Assembly (NCBI RefSeq): GCF_002272745.1
Contig: NZ_NPBD01000015.1
Coordinates: 1 to 64,000 of the forward strand
Source of the DNA: Terribacillus saccharophilus
GTDB taxonomy: Bacteria; Bacillota; Bacilli; Bacillales; Amphibacillaceae
DNA: 64,000 nucleotides
Direction: 5' to 3'
Each line of letters begins with the position of its first letter. The stretch's first letter is position 1. Shown piece after piece: positions 26,774 through 35,476 of this stretch. Made by a program: the position numbers and the translations under genes. The notes below the pieces were generated by a model, which was given only the letters and a program-made list of their open reading frames with translations, had not been told where the DNA came from and made no database searches.

Positions 26774-27913
26774 TTAGCTCGATGCATTCGTTTCAATGAA
26801 GGAAAGATCTGGCGCAAGCTTTGCCATATGCTTCTTCTTTGCTTCATAATCACTTTTCATTTCCGGCACTTGATACATCGGCTGAATACGGTAATGCTTC
26901 CAATCAGTAAAAGATAAGTACGTGAGAAGCATTCTTGGGGCCTTCGCAGTTACCGTCTTTCCTTCTTTCTCAATATCAAATTGAAAAGCAGCACCTATGC
27001 GACGATCCGTTTCTTCCTGAGCAGCGAGGAAATTCCCGAGAGAATAGATGACGAGAGTTTTATTCCCCTCTTTTCCTGTCAGCCATTCAACAGGCTGCAA
27101 CACATGGGGGTGGCAGCCTAAAACTGCTGTCGCACCCTGGTCAGCAACGAACTGAGCAAGGTCCTTTTGCTCCTCGTTAGGATCATCTTCATATTCAACA
27201 CCGAAATGTAAACTAACAATAATAGCATCTGCTTGCTGTTTAGCTCGGCTGATGTCATCTTTTATCTTCTGCTTATCGATCAGATTGACTAGATAGTCCT
27301 TGCCCTTGGGGACAGCAATTCCGTTTGTTCCATACGTATAGCTAAGAAAAGCGACCGAGATACCTTCTGCTGTTTTTTCTATCGTTAGCTTTTCTCTATC
27401 TTCCTTGTTCGCATACGCACCAGTATATGCCATTTTGATCTTCTCGTACTGAGCAGCGGCATGCTTCACTCCAGCTTCTCCTTGATCCAATGTATGGTTA
27501 TTAGCCATCGTGACTACATCGACTCCCACATCCTTCAAGGTGTTGCCAATTTCATCGGGACTATTGAAGGTCGGATAAGTGGATACACCTAGCGCTTCCC
27601 CACCCATAATGGATTCCTGGTTGCCAACAGTGAGTGTCGTACTATCTAAGTAGGGCTTAACATCTTGAAAAATCGGATCAAAGTCATAGCCTGTCTTTGT
27701 CTTCGCGTTCGTATAAATCGAGCTATGCAGGAGCACATCGCCAATGGCTGTAACGGAAATCGACTGACTAGCAGGCATCTCTTTCGGTTCCAGTTCAACT
27801 ATATTTTGCTGCACTGCCTGTACCGCTTCTGTTTGTTGTTTCGGAACTCCTCCACTGCATGACGTAAGAATGACAAGACCCGCCAATGCGACAAAAAATG
27901 CTTTTATTTTCAT
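26774..27913 (-). CDS. CapA-family lipoprotein (metallophosphatase fold)
   Basis: A 379-residue protein with signal peptide and lipobox (LVILTSC, Cys at about 19), so anchored outside the membrane. The CapA/PgsA-type metallophosphatase motifs are GDVLLHSSIY, NNHTLDQGEAG, SLHFGVEYE and LGCHPHVLQP. CapA relatives act in poly-gamma-glutamate capsule export or attachment, but no pgs/cap genes are nearby, so a capsule role is not supported by context. Confidence 0.88.
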   Translation of the reverse strand: MKIKAFFVALAGLVILTSCSGGVPKQQTEAVQAVQQNIVELEPKEMPASQSISVTAIGDVLLHSSIYTNAKTKTGYDFDPIFQDVKPYLDSTTLTVGNQESIMGGEALGVSTYPTFNSPDEIGNTLKDVGVDVVTMANNHTLDQGEAGVKHAAAQYEKIKMAYTGAYANKEDREKLTIEKTAEGISVAFLSYTYGTNGIAVPKGKDYLVNLIDKQKIKDDISRAKQQADAIIVSLHFGVEYEDDPNEEQKDLAQFVADQGATAVLGCHPHVLQPVEWLTGKEGNKTLVIYSLGNFLAAQEETDRRIGAAFQFDIEKEGKTVTAKAPRMLLTYLSFTDWKHYRIQPMYQVPEMKSDYEAKKKHMAKLAPDLSFIETNASS

Positions 27914-28045
27914 GCGTAACCGCCTGTCTCTGAGTATTTATCCGTATTATAAACGCAGTCTCACATGAAAAATAGTATGATTTGCATAAAAAGGAATATA
28001 ATTATCGAATAGTCGGGTAAATGACAAAGAAAAAGGAGGTATACC

Positions 28046-28510
28046 ATGCAAAAATTCCATTTCCAAGACGATGGCACCTATCCAAATAATAAACTCCCTG
28101 TTCTTTATTACCGGAATGCTATCAACCATACTGATACAATGCGGGAATTATTCAATTCAAATCAATGGCGTAATAGCTGGGTAAATGGCATCTTCCCTTA
28201 TCATCACTATCACAGCACCGCCCATGAGGTACTCGGTGTTTTGAGTGGTCATGCAACTGTTCAGCTGGGCGGACCAGATGGTGAACAGCTGAATATATCT
28301 CGCGGAGATGTGATTGTGCTGCCTGCAGGAACGGCCCACAAACGGATTCAGGAATCTATTGATTTCCAAGTACTTGGCGCTTATCCGGACGGCATGTCCT
28401 TTGATACGAAAACGGACAAGCCAGACGAATACGACCAAGCACTACAGCAAATCCCGAATGTCCCGATACCGAAGCAGGACCCTGTTACTGGAAATTCGAT
28501 CTGGAGCTAA
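28046..28510 (+). CDS. Cupin-domain protein (YjlB-like)
   Basis: A 154-residue single-cupin protein. Metal-ligand-like residues are in HHYHSTAHEVLGVLSG and the second motif in GDVIVLPAGTAHKR. It resembles B. subtilis YjlB, of unknown function. AAAGGAGGT precedes the ATG. It converges on argS with no space: its stop abuts the argS stop at 28510/28511, and no terminator hairpin is visible there. Confidence 0.88.
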   Translation: MQKFHFQDDGTYPNNKLPVLYYRNAINHTDTMRELFNSNQWRNSWVNGIFPYHHYHSTAHEVLGVLSGHATVQLGGPDGEQLNISRGDVIVLPAGTAHKRIQESIDFQVLGAYPDGMSFDTKTDKPDEYDQALQQIPNVPIPKQDPVTGNSIWS

Positions 28511-30193
28511 TTACATTTGTCTCGGTGCATGTATCCCCAAGAGACGGAGACCTTCTTCCAAAACTGATGCAACAGCCTCGACAACTGCCAAGCGGGCACC
28601 GAGTTTCTCATCTTCTTCCAGGATACGTACTTTTCCATAATAGCTGTTGAATGCTTGGGCAAGATCAATCACATACTTTGCGATTCTGGAAGGATCATAG
28701 TTGATTGCTGCATTGCCAACTGCACCCGGGAACTGCAGCAGCAGGGAGAGAATCGGCCAAGCAGCAGCAGCTGTCTCTTCATCGACTTCCAATACGCCCT
28801 GAATTTCCCCTCCCTTAGCCAGCAACGTACAAGCTCGAGCATGCGTATATTGCACATATGGTCCTGTCTCTCCTTCCACACGGAGCATATCTTCTAACGA
28901 AAAATCGATATCATGGATACGTTCATGCTTTAAGTCATGGAAAAGTACAGCACCGACTCCAACCTGTCTCGCCACTTCTTCTTTATCTGGCAAGTTCGGA
29001 TTTTTTTCTGCAATGTTAGTGGCTGCCAACTGGATTGCCTGCTCCAGCACTTTATCAAGCAGTACTAACTTTCCTTTTCTGGTCGACATTTTCTTTCCAT
29101 CCTGCAGTACCATACCAAATGGAATATGGTTGATTCCCTCAGCCCACTCATAGCCCATTTTATCCAAAACAAGTTTCAGCTGCTGGAAATGCAGGCTCTG
29201 TTCATGTCCGACGACATACAGACTTTTAGAAAACTGGTATGTTTCCTTACGGTAAATTGCCGCAGCAAGATCACGTGTTGCATATAGTGTAGCGCCATCT
29301 TTTTTCTTGATCAAACTAGGCGGTAGATCAAATTCATCCAAACGCACTACCTGGGCACCTTCCGACATACTGAGCAGTTTTTTCTGCTCCAATTCCTTTA
29401 CTACACGTTCCATTTTGTCATTGTAGAAGGCTTCTCCTGCATCTGAATCAAAGTGTACGCCCATTATCTCGTAAACACGCCCGAACTCCTCCATTGATAC
29501 GTCACGGAACCAGCGCCAAAGCTTATTTGCATACGCATCTCCTTGCTCTAATTTTCGGAACCAGTCTCTGCCTTCCTGTTCCAGCTGCTCATCCTGAGCT
29601 GCTTCTTTATGGAAACGGACATACAGCTTCAGCAGCTCCGGAATCGTATTGGCACGTACCTTCGCTTCCTCGCCCCATTTTTCATAGGCACAGATAAGCT
29701 TGCCAAATTGCGTGCCCCAGTCACCAACATGATTGATTCTTACAACCTCATAGCCTTGCTTTTCAAGCAAAAGACTGATGCTGTTTCCGATGACTGTAGA
29801 GCGCAGATGCCCCATCGAGAAGGGCTTTGCAATATTAGGAGAAGAAAGATCGATTGTCACTGTCTGACCTTGACCGATAGCTGTACTTCCATATGCTACA
29901 CGCTGCTGATGAATATCTTTTACCACGCTGCTGCCAGCAAGCTTTTTATCTAGTGTGAAATTTACATACCCGCCCACTGCCGTAATAGCAGAAAATTCTT
30001 CATGTGATAATTCTGCTGCTAGTTCAGCTGCAATGCTCTGCGGCGACTGCCTCTTTTCCTTCGCCAAAGCAAAGCATGGAAAAGCATAGTCTCCATGGTG
30101 GAGCTGTTTCGGTCTCTCGATTTGTTTCATCGTTTCCTCTGCTGGCTTGTTCAATGCATTTGCTAATAATTCCGCTGCACTTAATTTGTACAT
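28511..30193 (-). CDS. argS: Arginyl-tRNA synthetase
   Basis: A 560-residue class I synthetase. The HIGH motif appears as SMGHLRST (about 127-134); the KMSKS equivalent is KMSTRKG. The N-terminal add-1 domain and the C-terminal DALR anticodon domain (YVQYTHARACTLL onward) are present. GGAGG precedes the ATG. A T-box leader controls it in response to uncharged tRNA-Arg. Confidence 0.97.
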   Translation of the reverse strand: MYKLSAAELLANALNKPAEETMKQIERPKQLHHGDYAFPCFALAKEKRQSPQSIAAELAAELSHEEFSAITAVGGYVNFTLDKKLAGSSVVKDIHQQRVAYGSTAIGQGQTVTIDLSSPNIAKPFSMGHLRSTVIGNSISLLLEKQGYEVVRINHVGDWGTQFGKLICAYEKWGEEAKVRANTIPELLKLYVRFHKEAAQDEQLEQEGRDWFRKLEQGDAYANKLWRWFRDVSMEEFGRVYEIMGVHFDSDAGEAFYNDKMERVVKELEQKKLLSMSEGAQVVRLDEFDLPPSLIKKKDGATLYATRDLAAAIYRKETYQFSKSLYVVGHEQSLHFQQLKLVLDKMGYEWAEGINHIPFGMVLQDGKKMSTRKGKLVLLDKVLEQAIQLAATNIAEKNPNLPDKEEVARQVGVGAVLFHDLKHERIHDIDFSLEDMLRVEGETGPYVQYTHARACTLLAKGGEIQGVLEVDEETAAAAWPILSLLLQFPGAVGNAAINYDPSRIAKYVIDLAQAFNSYYGKVRILEEDEKLGARLAVVEAVASVLEEGLRLLGIHAPRQM

Positions 30194-30460
30194 TTCTTAT
30201 TTCCTCCTTCAAATAAAAAAACCGCCTCTTCCACTTGGAAGAGACGGTTTAATCCGCGGTGCCACTCTAATTGTCCTAATCGGACCTGCTCAATTAGATA
30301 ACGGAAATGATGTTTCCCGGCAGCCCCTACTTAGCGTTCGTTCAGGGCTGCAGCCAAGAAAGTCCGGTTCCTGCTGCTTTCCACATCCCGCTTCCACCAT
30401 CCGGGACTCGCTTTTGTTTCCAGCTGCAGTACTCTCTTTCTTATCGGCACACATATATTG
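30194..30460 (-). promoter_or_regulatory. T-box riboswitch leader of argS (Arg, CGG specifier)
   Basis: Minus strand carries the T-box core AGAGTGGCACCGCG (about 30253-30270 region) followed by a terminator: AAACCGTCTCTTCC pairs with GGAAGAGGCGGTTT, then T-run. Stem I has AGAAAGAGAGTA, the GGATGGTGG distal loop and a specifier loop GAAC-CGG-A (codon at 30364-30366), just before the closing strand CTTTCTT. CGG is an arginine codon, which fits argS. Confidence 0.95.
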
Positions 30461-30466
30461 TTCTTT

Positions 30467-30494
30467 ATTATAGCTGTTCTTTTAGAAGATGCAA
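30467..30494 (-). promoter_or_regulatory. Promoter of the argS T-box leader
   Basis: Minus strand TTGCAT, 16-nt spacer, TATAAT, just ahead of stem I. A second TATAAT further upstream lacks a -35. Confidence 0.75.
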
Positions 30495-30559
30495 CCCCTG
30501 TTTAGATTATAAGGTCCAGGGGCACACTTTTGATAACCTGTAAAAAGGAGGATGATCGC

Positions 30560-30697
30560 ATGGCTAAGCAATATGGCAACTATCAGCCTGTACGTATGAA
30601 TGGCGTTAGTTTATCCGATGCCCGCGAAGTGACATTTGGCAAAGAGTTCAAACGCGCGGATATCGCCGGCGGTTTCCGCCAGAAGAAAAACAAATAA
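30560..30697 (+). CDS. Small basic protein, possibly YfhE-like
   Basis: A 45-codon gene beginning MAKQYGNYQP and containing EVTFGKEFKRADIAGGFR, which resembles the small YfhE-type proteins of Bacillus from memory. AAAAGGAGG lies 7 nt upstream of the ATG and a strong terminator follows, so it looks like a genuine short transcript. Function unknown. It is divergent from argS. Confidence 0.75.
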   Translation: MAKQYGNYQPVRMNGVSLSDAREVTFGKEFKRADIAGGFRQKKNK

Positions 30698-30706
30698 GCA
30701 TGATGA

Positions 30707-30741
30707 ATCCTGCCGTCTGAAAAGACAGCAGGATTTTTTTG
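30707..30741 (+). terminator. Terminator after the 45-codon gene
   Basis: TCCTGCCGTCT pairs with AGACAGCAGGA across GAAA (one C-A mismatch), followed by seven T. Confidence 0.92.
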
Positions 30742-30800
30742 TATACTTTTTCTTCTTGCTAGCGTCGTTATTAATAGCAGGCAAAACAGGGGGAGAAAAA

Positions 30801-31499
30801 ATGATAACGATCAAACAAGTATCTCATCACTACACGATGGGAAAGAAAGCAAAAGAAACGATAGTTCCCGTATTGCACGGAATTGATTTACACGTAGGAA
30901 AAGGAGAAATTGTCAGCCTCATCGGTAAGAGTGGTTCCGGCAAGTCAACTTTATTGCATATTATCGGCGGGTTTATTCAGCCAACCAGCGGTGAAGTAGC
31001 AATTAATGGAACAATGATAACCGGCTGGGATGAGGGAAGATTAGCTGATTTCCGTCTGGAGCATATCGGCTATATTTTTCAAAACTTCCAGCTGATACCG
31101 AGCATGACCGCGGCTCAAAATATCGAACTACCGCTCATTTTGAACGGAACACCGAAACAAAAGCGTAAGCAAAAAGTTGAGGACATATTACGCCAAGTTG
31201 AGCTGGAAGCATTTCCAGAGCATTACCCTTCCGAATTATCAGGCGGACAACAGCAGCGCGTTGCGATTGCCAGAGCACTTATACTTGATCCGCCACTTAT
31301 TTTAGCAGATGAGCCAACTGGAAGCTTGGATAGCGATACAGAAGCAGACCTACTTTCTCTCATTCGCAAATTGAATAAACAAGCTGGCATCACATTCCTT
31401 ATCATCACACATGATCAAGAAGTTGCAGCAATTGCAGACAGACAGCTGGAAATCAGAGATGGCCAAATGCTAAAAGTGAAAGGTGTGATGCCGGTATGA
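30801..31499 (+). CDS. ABC transporter ATPase, MacB/LolD-type
   Basis: A 232-residue ATPase with SLIGKSGSGKST (Walker A), LSGGQQQRVAIARAL (signature) and LILADEPTGSLD (Walker B). It pairs with the permease that starts on its stop codon (ATGA overlap at 31496). ATG 30801 follows GGGGGAGAA; the frame is open upstream but only through the terminator. This family exports peptides or drugs or extracts lipoproteins. No histidine kinase neighbours, unlike BceAB modules. Confidence 0.92.
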   Translation: MITIKQVSHHYTMGKKAKETIVPVLHGIDLHVGKGEIVSLIGKSGSGKSTLLHIIGGFIQPTSGEVAINGTMITGWDEGRLADFRLEHIGYIFQNFQLIPSMTAAQNIELPLILNGTPKQKRKQKVEDILRQVELEAFPEHYPSELSGGQQQRVAIARALILDPPLILADEPTGSLDSDTEADLLSLIRKLNKQAGITFLIITHDQEVAAIADRQLEIRDGQMLKVKGVMPV

Positions 31500-32812
31500 C
31501 ATTCAAAGATAAGTGGCGTTTTGTCCAGCAGAATATGAAGAAGAATAAGGTTCGTGTGTTCATGACGATACTCGCAGCTGCCATGGGAAGTTGTTTTCTG
31601 ATCGTCCTGGCGTCTGTCGGTTTTGGTTTGCATGACTCGTTAATCAAAGACGAGCTGGAAAGCAGAGCTGTAACAAAGATTGATATCTACGGTACAAGTG
31701 ATGAGGATCAGCTAGGTTTTACGACAAAAAACATTTCTGAATTAAAGCAGATTGAAAATGTCGATGCAGTGCGACAGATTCAAAGTCTGGATGAAACTAA
31801 CTTTCATCTAGACGGGTATACGAACGAGATGCCTTCTGCTATTGCTGTTGATTTTGAAAACGAAAAACAGGCAGGGATTGAACTTGGCAGCGGGAGATTG
31901 CCTGAGAAAAAAAATGAGATCGTCGTCAGCAGTGATTTTGCTAAATTCTTAGGGAAAGATGGCGTCGAAGAAAAGGACAAGTTTGCAGAGGATGGTACGA
32001 TAAAGTCTGAACATCTATACAAAGAAGAGGTCCTCAACAAAGAAATCGAGCTTGAGGTATCTACTTTTCCGGAGGATGGGAGCGAGCCTCGCACAGCAAC
32101 GGAAAAAGTCCAGATTGTCGGGATTGAAGCAGCACCAGCAAATGAATACATCTACACTAATTCCGTGAAGACGACTCTTGAATTGAAAAGAACGCTTGAT
32201 GAAGCATTACATGTAACAGACAGTTATACAGAGCAGGGAGATCCGCTGTTCGACCAAGTAGAAGTTTATGCTTCCAATGCGGAATCAGTAGAAACCATCT
32301 TGAAATCCTTGGATGAGAAAGGCTATTTAGCTTATTCGAATTTAGAGGAGCTGAAAAACATCAACATTTTATTTAATGTTGCGAAAGCCGGACTTATAAT
32401 CGTAGGTACGATTGCGGTCTTAATCGCCTCTATCGGAATTTATAATACAATGACGATGGCAGTAACCGAGCGAGCACCTGATATCGGCATCATGAAAGCA
32501 ATCGGAGCAAATCCTAAAACAATCAAACAAATTTTCCTTATGGAGAGTACTTTTATCGGACTGGCTGGCGCTCTAATTGGTACAGCTGTCGCTTATTTAA
32601 TCAGCTTCCTTGTGAATGCCGGAGTTCCAATGATATTAGAGCAGATATTTGAAGAGGAAATCCCTGCCACTTTGCAGCTTTCTTCTATTCCGTTTCTTTT
32701 GGCTGCCATTAGCATCACTATTTGTCTGGTAGTTACAATCCTCTCTGGATCAAGACCAGCGAAACAGGCAACAAATGTGGATGTACTGCGGGCCTTGCGG
32801 CGGGAAATCTAG
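31496..32812 (+). CDS. FtsX-like ABC permease
   Basis: A 438-residue MacB-type permease. One N-terminal membrane helix (about 20-42) is followed by a large extracytoplasmic domain (about 45-290) and three C-terminal helices with the FtsX signature TERAPDIGIMKAIGANPKTI. It should work as a mechanotransmission exporter with the ATPase. The substrate is unknown. Confidence 0.92.
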   Translation: MTFKDKWRFVQQNMKKNKVRVFMTILAAAMGSCFLIVLASVGFGLHDSLIKDELESRAVTKIDIYGTSDEDQLGFTTKNISELKQIENVDAVRQIQSLDETNFHLDGYTNEMPSAIAVDFENEKQAGIELGSGRLPEKKNEIVVSSDFAKFLGKDGVEEKDKFAEDGTIKSEHLYKEEVLNKEIELEVSTFPEDGSEPRTATEKVQIVGIEAAPANEYIYTNSVKTTLELKRTLDEALHVTDSYTEQGDPLFDQVEVYASNAESVETILKSLDEKGYLAYSNLEELKNINILFNVAKAGLIIVGTIAVLIASIGIYNTMTMAVTERAPDIGIMKAIGANPKTIKQIFLMESTFIGLAGALIGTAVAYLISFLVNAGVPMILEQIFEEEIPATLQLSSIPFLLAAISITICLVVTILSGSRPAKQATNVDVLRALRREI

Positions 32813-32817
32813 TCTCT

Positions 32818-32847
32818 ATGACAAGTCCGTCATTCTCATAGTATACT
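32818..32847 (+). promoter_or_regulatory. Promoter of the LacI-type regulator gene
   Basis: ATGACA, 18-nt spacer, TATACT. A dyad CTATGA/TCATAG and ATGAC/GTCAT overlaps it and may be an operator. Confidence 0.55.
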
Positions 32848-32887
32848 GAGGAAAACCAATGCTTTTTGAAAGGAAAGGAAAGAAAAG

Positions 32888-33865
32888 ATGAAGACTATAG
32901 CAGATATTGCAGATCTGGCTGGAGTTTCAAAAAGTACGGTATCTCGCTATTTGAATGGCGGTTCTGTCAGTACAGCCACAAAGAAAAGGCTGGAGCGTAT
33001 TATAAACGAACAAAAATATGTACCAAATACTTTTGCCCAAAGTCTGAAGGCTAAGAAAACTGCTATGATCGGAATTATCGTTCCACGTCTGGATTCCTTT
33101 GCTGCCTCTCATACGATGATGGGGATTGATGAATCCTTACGCAGGCAGGGCTATCAATTACTGATTGCAAGTGCTAATCAGGAGGTCAGTCGGGAGATTG
33201 AAGCTATTCATAACTTTGCAAGACAGAAGGTCGCAGGCATCATCCTCATGTCTACACAAATTACAACGGAGCACTTGCAAGCTATAAAAGAAGCAAGTAT
33301 ACCAATACTATTAGTGGGCCAGCAGCACCCTTTACTTCCCAGCTTGATACATGACGATTATGAGGCAGGCAAGATGATGGGTGAATTTGTTGTAGAGCAA
33401 GGGCATCATCAAATAATTTACCTAGGCGTTACGGAACGTGATATTGCAGTGGGCATCGAACGGAAGCGCGGTTTCCGCGAGGCACTTGAACGTCATAACC
33501 GCTATGCTGATTATCTGGAAACAAGCTTTCGGATGCAAGATGCGATGGTGTTGGCACAAAACTTCCTTTCCAAAACAGAAGCTACAGTGATTGTCGGTGC
33601 AACCGATAACATCGCCTTAGGTATAATCAAAGCAGCACATCAACTTAACCTTCGAATTCCTGTCGATATATCAATTGCCGGATTTGGTGGTTATGATACA
33701 GCAGAGATAGTCACACCAGCTTTGACTACGGTTAAATACGATTACTTAGACGCCGGGAAAAGAGCAGGTGAAAAAATTGTACAGCTTGTCGAGGATGAAT
33801 ACTGCGAGAACCTCACCACCTACCCTGTGCAATTAAAAAGGCGTGAAAGCGTTGACATAATATAA
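32888..33865 (+). CDS. LacI-family transcriptional regulator of sucrose genes
   Basis: A 325-residue repressor. The helix-turn-helix is at residues 1-25 (TIADIADLAGVSKSTVSRYLNGG), followed by the hinge and a periplasmic-binding-like sugar domain. Its location directly ahead of sucrose hydrolase and sucrose PTS genes makes it a ScrR/SacR-type regulator by inference. Two GGTTCC-type palindromes downstream are its probable operators. AGGAAAGGAAAG precedes the ATG. Confidence 0.9.
   Translation: MKTIADIADLAGVSKSTVSRYLNGGSVSTATKKRLERIINEQKYVPNTFAQSLKAKKTAMIGIIVPRLDSFAASHTMMGIDESLRRQGYQLLIASANQEVSREIEAIHNFARQKVAGIILMSTQITTEHLQAIKEASIPILLVGQQHPLLPSLIHDDYEAGKMMGEFVVEQGHHQIIYLGVTERDIAVGIERKRGFREALERHNRYADYLETSFRMQDAMVLAQNFLSKTEATVIVGATDNIALGIIKAAHQLNLRIPVDISIAGFGGYDTAEIVTPALTTVKYDYLDAGKRAGEKIVQLVEDEYCENLTTYPVQLKRRESVDII
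33844..33857 (+). promoter_or_regulatory. Catabolite response element (cre)
   Basis: TGAAAGCGTTGACA matches the CcpA consensus TGWAANCGNTNWCA at every position. It lies in the last codons of the regulator gene and its last six bases are the -35 of the next promoter. Confidence 0.8.
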
Positions 33866-33880
33866 GACACAGTATATGCT
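33852..33880 (+). promoter_or_regulatory. Promoter of the sucrose hydrolase-PTS operon
   Basis: TTGACA, 17-nt spacer, TATGCT. The -35 overlaps the cre and an operator begins 10 bp after the -10. Confidence 0.7.
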
Positions 33881-33889
33881 ATTACCAAA

Positions 33890-33901
33890 GAAACCGGTTC
33901 C
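33890..33901 (+). promoter_or_regulatory. Operator 1 (LacI-type palindrome)
   Basis: GAAACCGGTTCC, centred on ACCGGT, at the expected transcription start. The second copy is 55 bp downstream. Confidence 0.7.
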
Positions 33902-33944
33902 ATCACTTATGGACTTGAATCTTTGGTTTTTTTTAATTCAATTT

Positions 33945-33956
33945 GGAACCGGTTCC
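33945..33956 (+). promoter_or_regulatory. Operator 2 (LacI-type palindrome)
   Basis: GGAACCGGTTCC, a perfect 12-bp palindrome 55 bp after operator 1 and 28 bp before the hydrolase ATG. Two sites suggest cooperative or looped repression. Confidence 0.72.
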
Positions 33957-33983
33957 GGAAAATGTTTGGAAAGTGGTGATAAG

Positions 33984-35450
33984 ATGACAAATGCAGATAA
34001 ATACCGCCTATTATCGGATGCTGCCCCTGATGAGTTGGAAAATTTGTCAAAGCGGGTCAATGCCTCTCCTTGGAGACAGCATTACCATGTTCAACCCCCT
34101 ATCGGATTATTGAACGATCCAAATGGATTTGGCTATTTCAATGGCCAGTACCATCTCTTTTACCAGTGGCACCCATTTGGTCCCGTCCATGGAATGAAGT
34201 ATTGGTATCATGTAACATCGACTGATTTGGTTCATTGGGAAGACATGGGGATTGGGATAGAACCCGGAGACGAATATGACTCACATGGCGCTTACTCAGG
34301 CAGTGCCTTGGCTGAGGATGGAAAGCTCTACCTCTTTTACACCGGTAATACTAGGGATAAAGACTGGATGAGGCATCCTTATCAATGTCTTGCAGTGATG
34401 GATCAAGACGGAAATATCACAAAACAAGAAACTCCAATCATTGATGCCCCCCCTCCAGGCTACACCGCCCATTTCCGTGATCCTAAAGTATGGAAAGCAG
34501 CTGACCGATTCTATGCAGTTTTAGGTGCACAGCGTCTGAATAAAACAGGATGTGTGCTGATTTATAAATCAGATGATATGCATATTTGGTCATTCATGGG
34601 GGAGCTGAAAACCTCCTTTGCTGATTTCGGATATATGTGGGAATGTCCTGATTATTTCGAGTTAGGAGAAAAAGGTGTCCTTCTCTTTTGCCCGCAAGGA
34701 TTATTAGCAGAAAAAGATCGTTTTGAAAATATTCATCAAGCTGGCTATTTGATGGGTGAGCCAATTAACCCTGAAAATCCGCACTTTCAGCATGGCAACT
34801 TCATGGAACTAGATAGAGGTTTCGATTTCTATGCTGCGCAAACCACCCTTTCACCTGATGGTAAGCGCATCCTCATTGGATGGATGGGACTTCCCGATAC
34901 TAATTATCCAACAGATATGCATGGCTGGGCGCATTGCCTTACTCTTCCGAGAGAACTTAGCATCAAAGATGGCATACTGCTGCAGCGACCTGTGAAGGAA
35001 GTAGAACTGCTTCGAAAAGAGAAATATACTGCTTCTCATACAGTACACAATACTAAGATTCAGCTCGCAGAAATAAATGGATCTTCTTATGAATTGTTTT
35101 GTGAATTGTGTATGGATGGTGCTGCAAAAGCCGGAATTTCTTTTCGAACTGGAGATACGGAAGAAACGCTGCTTTATTATGACGCAGTTTCTAAGTACGT
35201 TGTCTTAGACCGAACACGGTCAGGTGCAGCGATGAAAAATGATAATGGAAGCATTCGACGTTATGCCTTAGATGCAAGAAAAATAACACTCAGATTGTTT
35301 GTCGATCAGTCATCTGTCGAGATTTTCATCAATGACGGGGAGGCCGTTATGACCGCAAGGATATTTCCAGAAAATGATAGTAACGGTGTTGCCTTCTTTA
35401 CTGAAGGAGGAAATGCAAAATTTGACGCAGTGCAGTGGCTGTATCAATAG
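33984..35450 (+). CDS. scrB: Sucrose-6-phosphate hydrolase (GH32)
   Basis: A 488-residue GH32 enzyme with the nucleophile motif NDPNG (about 44-48), FRDPKVW and the acid/base WECPDYF, and a C-terminal beta-sandwich (DQSSVEIFINDG). No signal peptide, so it acts in the cytosol on sucrose-6-phosphate delivered by the adjacent PTS. ATG 33984 follows AAGTGGTGATAAG; the upstream in-frame start at 33876 overlaps the promoter and is rejected. Confidence 0.94.
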   Translation: MTNADKYRLLSDAAPDELENLSKRVNASPWRQHYHVQPPIGLLNDPNGFGYFNGQYHLFYQWHPFGPVHGMKYWYHVTSTDLVHWEDMGIGIEPGDEYDSHGAYSGSALAEDGKLYLFYTGNTRDKDWMRHPYQCLAVMDQDGNITKQETPIIDAPPPGYTAHFRDPKVWKAADRFYAVLGAQRLNKTGCVLIYKSDDMHIWSFMGELKTSFADFGYMWECPDYFELGEKGVLLFCPQGLLAEKDRFENIHQAGYLMGEPINPENPHFQHGNFMELDRGFDFYAAQTTLSPDGKRILIGWMGLPDTNYPTDMHGWAHCLTLPRELSIKDGILLQRPVKEVELLRKEKYTASHTVHNTKIQLAEINGSSYELFCELCMDGAAKAGISFRTGDTEETLLYYDAVSKYVVLDRTRSGAAMKNDNGSIRRYALDARKITLRLFVDQSSVEIFINDGEAVMTARIFPENDSNGVAFFTEGGNAKFDAVQWLYQ

Positions 35451-35476
35451 ATTTAATCCTGAAAGGGTGATATATA

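Noticed and set aside
28000..28045. GGGTAA ahead of the cupin gene as a SigB -10
   Set aside because: No GTTT element at any allowed spacing upstream.
30500..30530. GTTTAG-N14-GGGCAC ahead of the 45-codon gene
   Set aside because: The -10 has two mismatches to the SigB consensus; could be chance.
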